Part shown: piece by piece, positions 58,239 through 64,000 of the stretch
Layout of the letters: the number at the start of each line of letters is the position of its first letter
How positions within the stretch are numbered: the first letter of the stretch is position 1
Source of the DNA: Adiantum capillus-veneris
Lineage: Eukaryota; Streptophyta; Polypodiopsida; Polypodiales; Pteridaceae
Assembly: GCA_014529385.2 (NCBI GenBank)
Contig: CM043971.1
Location: 93,967,840 to 94,031,839 of the forward strand
Direction: 5' to 3'
DNA: 64,000 bases
Program-made: the position numbers and the translations under genes
Notes under the pieces: model-generated
Told to the model about the DNA's origin: nothing
Databases searched by the model: none
Seen by the model: the letters and a program-made list of their open reading frames with translations, nothing else

Positions 58239-59704
58239 TCAAGTCACTTTTTCCATAACAAATACACTTTTGATTGTGTACCTTTTAAATATCTCACAAT
58301 GCATTTGACTAACTTCCCAATGCGCTTTGCCAGGATTCGACATGTATCGACTAACAACTCCCACTGCATAAGCAATGTCAGGACGAGTGGCAACCATAGC
58401 ATACATAAGAGAACCACAAGCTGATGCATATGGGATTCCCTTCATTGCTTTCAATGCCACCTTATCCTTTGGGCAATCTGCTTTGCTAAGCTTAGTGTAT
58501 GGAGATAAAGGTACTCCAAGAGGCTTAGCATTAGCCATATTAAATCTGTTAAGTACTTTTGCAATGTACCTTTCTTGAAATAAAAACAACAATTTCATCT
58601 TTCTATCTCTTTAAATACGCATGCCCAAAATATGCTTTGCATCACCCAAATCCTTCATAGCAAATGCTGAATTTAGCTTACATTTCAGAGCATCAAGACT
58701 AGTCTTATGTTTCCCGGCAAGCAGCACGTCATCAACATAGAGAACAAGTATGATGGGACTACCATCTTCATCCCTTTTCGTATACAAACAATGATCTGCA
58801 TGGCTGCGTTTAAAGCCTTGAGACAGCATAAAAGTGTCAAACTTCTTATACCACTGTCGTGATGATTGTCTCAAACCATACAGAGCCCTTTTCAGTTTGC
58901 ATACAAGTTCCTCACGTGTAGGAACTACAAAACCTTCAGGCTGTTTCATGTATATGTCCTCTTCAATGTCACCATGCAAAAACGCTGTCTTTACATCCAT
59001 TTGATTCAATTCCAAATCAAGCACCGCAATGAGAGCAAAAAGGACGTAAGCTTTACAACGGGAGAAAAGATTTCTTGAAAATCAATTCCTTCTTTCTGTG
59101 CATATCCTTTTGCAACCAATCTTGCCTTGTACTTTGGTTTTTCATCCACTATCTTAATCTTGTATACCCATTTGTTAGGAAGAGCCTTTCTCCCTTTAGG
59201 CAATGACACAAGATCCCAAGTATCATTTGCATACAAGGATTTCATTTCCTCTTGCATCGCAAGCTCCCACTTACTGCTTGACTCACATGATTTGGCCTCT
59301 TTATATGTAAGAGGTTCACTCTCATCTGTCAACATTACATGATCCAAAGAGGGGTTAAATCTCTGCGGTTGCCTTCTCAAACGAGTTGACCTGTGTACCC
59401 AATGATCTACATTCTCAAGCAACGGTTCTACATCATAAGGCAACTCATTTTCAGTTCTATCATGCTGCTGAAAATCATTTTCAGCCAATTCAGGTGACTG
59501 TCCATCCTCATTAGGAGCATCAAAATCATGTCCTACCTCTTCTGGCTCAAGGTTAACCGGCTGATTATCAATTTCAGCTTGCGGTAATGCATCATGAGGC
59601 TCTTTTTCAACATCAATGGGTGGCACGGAAGGCTGAAATCTGACTGTTTTCTTGTCAGCATCAGATTTTGTAGCATTCTTAAGCAATTTTGCCTCATTGA
59701 ACAC
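58239..59704 (-). pseudogene. Copia reverse transcriptase
   Basis: Minus strand: an acidic linker, then EPLTYKEAKSCESSSKWELA, MKSLYANDTWDLVSLPKGRK, ALPNKWVYKIKI, KARLVAKGYAQKEGIDFQE and FSPVVK. After a frame break near 59020 come LNQMDVKTAFLHGDIEEDIY (catalytic Asp in MDVKTAFLHG), MKQPEGFV, CKLKRALYGLRQSSRQWY and ILVLYVDDVLLAG (YVDD). After a second break near 58605: YASACGSLMYAMVATRPDIA. The blocks are those of plant Ty1/copia. It copies element RNA into DNA inside the particle. Confidence 0.92.
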
Positions 59705-59734
59705 TACATCTCGGTTGCGTATTACCTTTCTAAA

Positions 59735-61283
59735 CTATGGTAACCACACTCTATAGCCCATTTCACCTTCTTCCCCATAACCTAGAAGGACTTCTTTAAT
59801 GGACTTCATATCAAGCTTTGTTCTCAAGTCATTGCGTACATGAACAAAAGCTTCGCAGCCAAATACTCTCAAATGATCATAAGAGGCAGGTTTGCTAGAC
59901 CAAACCTCCTCTGGAATGTCATTTTTTAGCGTACTATTAGGAGAGCGATTGCAAATATGAAATGCAGTTTTCAATGCCTCCCCCCAAAACTCTTGGGAAA
60001 GATTAGTAGTGGACAACATGCAACGCACTCTCTCGCATAAAGTACAACTCTTGGGAAAGATTAGTGGTGGACAACATGCAACGCACTCTCTCGCATAAAG
60101 TACGATTATACCTCTCAGCCACACCATTGGAAGACGGATTATAAAGGGATATCAACTCCCTTTTAATCCCATTTTCATCACAAAAACGCTGAAATTCAGC
60201 AGATACATACTCTCCTCCATTATCAGATCTGAGACATTTAAGCTTAGTACTCTTTTGCGTAGTGACAAAAGCATGAAACTTCTTAAAAGCATTAAAAGTC
60301 TCACTCTTACTTTTCAACAAATGCACCCATCCTTTCCTAGTACAATCATCAATGAATGTAACAAAATACAATGCACCACCAAAAGACTTAACATGCATAG
60401 TGCATACATCAGAGTGAATAAGATCAAGAGGATTAGCTTTGCGAGAGACACCAGAGTAATAAGAAGATTTCTTTTGCTTTCCATAAAGACAATCGTTATA
60501 AAAATCCATGTTTTTGTCTTTTACATCAACCCTCTTCAAAGAGGAAAGGACATCAATACCCTTTTGGCTTATATGGCCAAGTCTCTTATGCCACAATTCC
60601 GTGTGTGGAGCAACTTCAGCAACAACAAGAAACTTGCCAGGCAAAGCTTTGCATCGAAGATAGTACAAAGTACCTCTTTTAGACCCTTTTGCAACAAGCA
60701 TAGAGCCCTTAAGCAACTTCCATGAACCCCGAGCAAAGATGGTAGTATAACCATGTGCATCTAACTGGCCAACATATAGCAAACTTTTCTTAATGCCTTC
60801 TACAAACTTGACATCATTCAACACAAGCTCTTGATCATTGTTAAGAGCCAAACACATAGTACCCATTCCATCAATATTGCAAGCAAAATTATCACCAAGG
60901 TACACCTTGCCATAATTGCCTGCAGCATATGTAGCAAAACACTCCAAAGATGGAGTCACATGGAATGAAGCACCAGAATCCACTATCCATGATTGGGATA
61001 GGCCATCATTAGCACTGAGCAATGCATCAATGACATCTTTCTTCGAGATAAGCATGTCTTCTGCATTAGCTATCACCAAATATGAGGGGCATGAAGTTGC
61101 AACCAAGATTTCCTCAACGTCTGACAACTCCTCAATGACCACCCTAGAGAATACATTTGCATTCTCAGCATCCCTGGAGGAATAACCTGCTGATTTTTCC
61201 CCTTTCTTCTCATCTTTCTTCTTCTTATCTTGCGTTTCCTTCTTCCTTTCCTGCTCTTTCTTGAAATACCTGCAATCGGTTTC
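59735..61283 (-). pseudogene. Copia protease and integrase
   Basis: A 437-codon frame begins inside the gag zinc knuckle and reads SWIVDSGASFHVTP (aspartic protease DSGA). A GAG-pre-integrase block follows with ELWHKRLGHISQKGIDVLSS and CLYGKQKKSSY, then the integrase core: DLIHSDVCTMHVKSFGG (Asp), FVTFIDDCTRKGWVHLL, CLRSDNGGEYVSAEFQRFC (Asp) and YNPSSNGVAERYNRTLCERV (Glu). A 58-bp tandem duplication at 59989-60102 shifts the frame; the integrase goes on with EFWGEALKTAFHICNRSPN and HLRVFGCEAFVHV to 59735. All three catalytic residues are present, so decay is mostly by indels. Confidence 0.92.
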
Positions 61284-62005
61284 TTGTGACCCGTTCTGCC
61301 ACATTGATAACAAGTGACATCCTTATCCTTTGTCTTGCTCTTACTTCTATTTTGAGTTCTGTTGCCCGCATCACGCTTTTGATTTCTACCTCTTGCATTG
61401 CAGGCAGAACTGCCACCTTCCCTACTAGACTTGTGTCTAATCTCTTCATTGAGAATAGACCCTCTTACACCGTCATACGTGAGGGTGGGACTGTTGCTCA
61501 AAGAGACAACAAAGGTTTCCCAAGTATCTGGCAATGTCATAAGCAAGAAAATAGCTTTCAGCTTATCATCGAATTGCTGAAGCCCACTGTCTTGCAACTG
61601 ACTCAACACACCTGTAAAAGCACTCAAATGCTCAGAAGCTGACTTCGAGTCATCAAGCTGCATATTCACCAACTTTCGCATCAAATGCACCTAGTTCACA
61701 GGCGTGGTGTTTTCATAATTGGACTTTAGCTTTTATCATATTGCATAAGCAGAGTCCAAACGCTTGATGTCCGTCAAAATGTCATCATTGATATCCATTT
61801 TGATGTAGGCCATAGCCTTCTTATTCAACGTGGCCCACTCTCCGTCAGACAAACTTGGTGGCTTATTCTCTTCCAATGCATCTTCACAATCCTTTAAGAA
61901 AAGGATACCTTGCATGTGTTCTTGCCAAAGGTCGAAGCCTTGACCATCGAACCGTTTGATTTCCATCAAACTTTTAGTGTCAGATTTGGAAGAAGAAGAA
62001 GCCAT
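61250..62005 (-). pseudogene. Copia gag
   Basis: Starts MASSSSKSDTKSLMEIKRFD at 62005, then GQGFDLWQEHMQGILFLKDC, the DUF4219/UBN2-type copia gag. A stop near 61736 is followed in another frame by MRKLVNMQLDDSKSASEHL, LPDTWETFVVSLSNSPTLT, a basic linker and the knuckle start CYQCGRTGHKK. A frameshift inside the knuckle (about 61283) separates it from the protease frame. Gag forms the particle that packages element RNA. Confidence 0.9.
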
Positions 62006-62428
62006 TTTAATTCAATCACAAGTGTGTATACAAAAGAGATGCAATAGGCTGAAAATGTCAGCAAATAGGAGCAACCACAAGACTTTGTATACGATAGACC
62101 ACAATTTCTTTACATAAAACTGTCCAAATCTGAAATTTCAGCTGAAAAGTGCAATTTCAAGCACCTGTACTTAGCTTTTCACTCAATTTGTCGTGACAAA
62201 CATCGATACATGTGATCCCACAACTTTGGTACATCTGCGTATTGCTGTTTTGACCTGTTATCACCTGTTTTGACCTAAAAACAGTCTGTTTTGAGCTATT
62301 TTTGTAATTTTGGTGACCTTTTCGACTCCGGAAGCAAGGGGCTTCGCGATGGAAGCGAAATTGATCGCGGGAGAGCAATTTTAACTCGCTGTCCAGCAGA
62401 CTGCGCAGGGTTGTTTTGAACCCTAAGA

Positions 62429-62439
62429 CTCTGATACCA
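62429..62439 (-). promoter_or_regulatory. Copia primer-binding site, tRNA-Met type
   Basis: The minus strand reads TGGTATCAGAG two bases after the LTR end, the standard primer site of plant copia elements. Confidence 0.88.
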
Positions 62440-62441
62440 GT

Positions 62442-62682
62442 TGAAAGCGCGAAGCAAAAGGTACCGGTAGGTGCACGTCGCGATGTAATTTAGGATTGGG
62501 GCAAGAAGCTGGAGGCGGAGTGCAGCAGAGAGGAAGCGCTAGGGATCGAAGCAGGGAGAGAGAGAGAGAGCTCACGTCTTTGGGGAAAACTCAATAAGTG
62601 AGTTTTGGGTTTTCCCACTTTTATTATAAGTGACTTTAAAAAAATGTGTCCAAAGTTCCAAAGTATAAAAATATACAAAAAC
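62442..62682 (-). repeat. Copia 5' LTR (outer end missing)
   Basis: Matches 53192-53430. Similarity stops after TACAAAAA near 62682, so about 38 bp at the outer end are lost or replaced. Confidence 0.82.
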
Positions 62683-63739
62683 AAAATGTTGTAGTGAAAG
62701 TGATAGTGGGGGAAAGACTAGAGACTCTCTAGTCAATACAAAGTTATAAAATAATGAGGGATGCAAGAAACTTAAGCTACTAAGAAGGGGATAATCCTCC
62801 AGCTCAACATCGGTCGGTGTCGGATCTCCTCAATGTCCTCCATGGTCAAAAACTTGACTGGGTATCGTGCGTGGCACACCAAAATACTCCGAATCCTCCT
62901 CTGTAATCTTCGTTTATGTTGGGATGCCCTCCTTTGTAATTGTGGACGCCTGGATCTCCCTAGGTCCATCGCACGGTCAATGAGTGTGCCTCTAGTGGAG
63001 GTGGGATCTGAACTCTGTTGTAGAACCTCTGTCTGTCTAGCTGTCGAGTGGTAATGACGGGCCTGAAATAGTTCGTAACCTGCCGCTGAGTTTGTCTCTC
63101 TGGTCTCCGCAACAAGCAATCTCTTTGTCTCCTCAACTCAAGCAAGAACAGAGTCCAAACCCAAGTATCTCTGATCCTAGTATCCCATAACTCTGGAAAG
63201 TGGGCCAAAACCCTCCCTGAATAAGCAATGGAATCGCCTTCGAATCTCATAGTATGCAAAGCAATGACGTAGGTAATGCAACTCTGTCTCTGGCTCCCTA
63301 TGGCATACACGACATACCCTGGCCTTAGCCGGAACTCCTTTATATCTGCCAGTCTCAATCTCAAGCTGGTGTGAGGATGTGCGTATCTGGCCAATAGCAC
63401 AGCACATCCCATATGATAAATGTGTATCCATATAGATGGGCCGAACTTCAAAGCCATCTTCCGTGAGTTGGAGAAACTGTTCTCTTAAAAAAGCCATCTT
63501 CGTGCCCAACTCTTGAGTAGGCTCTGTCCAAAGTTCTCTTGGTGTCCATCTGGATCAAGTCCTGGCGGATAAGTCTAGTAATCTTTGTCCGTGTCACAGT
63601 GAGAGAGGGAGCCTCCAAAGAGAACTGGAAGGGAGGTAGTCTGTCCATGCTAAAACCATGCATCTGGCCAAGAAGTCATTTGTCCATACGAGCAGGCCGT
63701 CTCTCCCTACAAGGCCAATTGCTGGGAAGAAGAAGAAGA

Positions 63740-63743
<4 letters not shown>
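62683..63743 (-). mobile_element. LINE C copy 4, remaining part, 5'-truncated at (GA)n
   Basis: Minus strand: a frame-broken C-terminal region with MHGFSMDRLPPFQFSLEAPS, GTKMAFLREQFLQLTEDGFE, RPIYMDTHLSYGMCCAIGQI, zinc-like CRVCHREPETELHYLRHC, CLFREGFGPLSRVMGY, an RQTQRQVTNYF segment and an Arg-rich end. It continues at 53191 on the other side of the copia element. The 5' edge passes through six GAA units into (GA)n 63744-63828. Confidence 0.82.

Positions 63744-63828
<85 letters not shown>
63744..63828. repeat. (GA)n between LINE C copies 4 and 5
   Basis: About 42 GA units, preceded by (GAA)6 at 63726-63743. Left: truncated edge of copy 4. Right: 3' end of copy 5. Confidence 0.96.
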
Positions 63829-63829
<1 letters not shown>

Positions 63830-64000
63830 CAGCTAGATGAAATGATATTTTAACGTCTTCAAAAGGCCAAAATGACCTACGAGACCGATCTGTTACAAAT
63901 TGGTGAATCTGATACCTTGTCTGGGTACAAAAAAAGACACACGAAAATGAATCTAGAAGTGCTACTAGCTGGAGCTCTGTGGGGTATGTGTGACCACTAA
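63829..64000 (-). mobile_element. LINE C copy 5, 3' end (runs off window)
   Basis: 3' UTR with terminal hairpin at 63864-63878 and the block AATGAATCTAGAAGTGCTAC shared with LINE C copy 1 at 38230. The coding part lies beyond 64000. Confidence 0.85.

Larger units (their letters stand above)
53192..62682 (-). mobile_element. Ty1/copia element inserted in LINE C, itself hosting gypsy G3
   Basis: Minus strand: partial 5' LTR (62682-62442), Met-type primer site (62439-62429), gag (62005 to about 61250), protease, integrase (to 59735), RT (59704-58239), gypsy G3 insertion (58222-53932), RNase H (53931-53500), polypurine tract and 3' LTR (53469-53192). Order protease-integrase-RT-RNase H defines Ty1/copia. 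Without G3 it is about 5.2 kb. Frame breaks make it inactive. The 5' LTR lacks its outermost 38 bp or so, so the target duplication is not visible. Confidence 0.9.

Overview
This window looks like nuclear DNA from a land plant with a large, repeat-rich genome. The evidence is plant-type Ty1/copia and Ty3/gypsy LTR retrotransposons with tRNA-type primer sites, plant-type L1 LINEs whose ORF1 has an RNA-binding fold and a zinc knuckle, a spliced gene fragment with GT-AG introns, and telomere-like CCCTAAA cores in minisatellites. A fern, lycophyte or gymnosperm is plausible, but the sequence alone does not name the species. Almost everything identified is transposable-element DNA, mostly decayed and nested. 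The only host gene signal is two exons of a peptidyl-tRNA hydrolase 2 (PTH2) gene near 36.85-37.19 kb.

Layout. 1-2811: internal part and 3' LTR of a non-coding LTR element (called LTR-X), joined to LINE D. 2812-9625: LINE D (minus, plant L1 type). Its endonuclease C-terminal half is inverted in place, and a miniature LTR element (TRIM, 6602-8366) sits in its ORF1. 9640-10282: 3' fragment of a LINE A relative. 10283-10909: (GA)n, minisatellite, (GA)n. 10910-17294: near full-length LINE A (plus). 17295-17374: (GA)n. 17375-20883: LINE B copy 1 (minus). 20884-20941: (GA)n. 21640-23485: internally deleted gypsy element. 23591-26905: LINE B copy 2 with ORF1, endonuclease and RT remains. 26905-27140: gypsy RNase H scrap. 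27203-31673: LTR-X copy 2. 31674-35706: gypsy G1 (minus). 36852-37188: PTH2 exons. 38022-44580: two LINE C copies separated by (GA)n, one carrying a solo LTR and a replaced segment. 44591-44848: chromodomain scrap. 44850-47630: mostly unassigned AT-rich DNA and the end of another LTR. 47632-52318: gypsy G2 (plus). 52319-64000: LINE C pieces, (GA)n tracts and a copia element (53192-62682) that itself contains a young gypsy derivative, G3 (53932-58222, target duplication CAATA).

The most interesting signal is positional. Three LINE families (A, B, C) repeatedly begin and/or end exactly at long (GA)n/(TC)n tracts. I count twelve such junctions, including both ends of several 5'-truncated copies. 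LINE B and C also share a small 3'-terminal hairpin with compensatory changes. This suggests LINEs that insert into, or build, (TC)n microsatellites.

A second theme is parasitism among LTR elements. Several gypsy derivatives have lost most of pol but keep LTRs, primer site, start of gag and the integrase tail. A TRIM shares the polypurine tract, LTR start and poly(A) module of that gypsy family. No bacterial-style operon, CRISPR array or defence system is present. All coordinates of repeat boundaries were read by eye and may be off by several bases.
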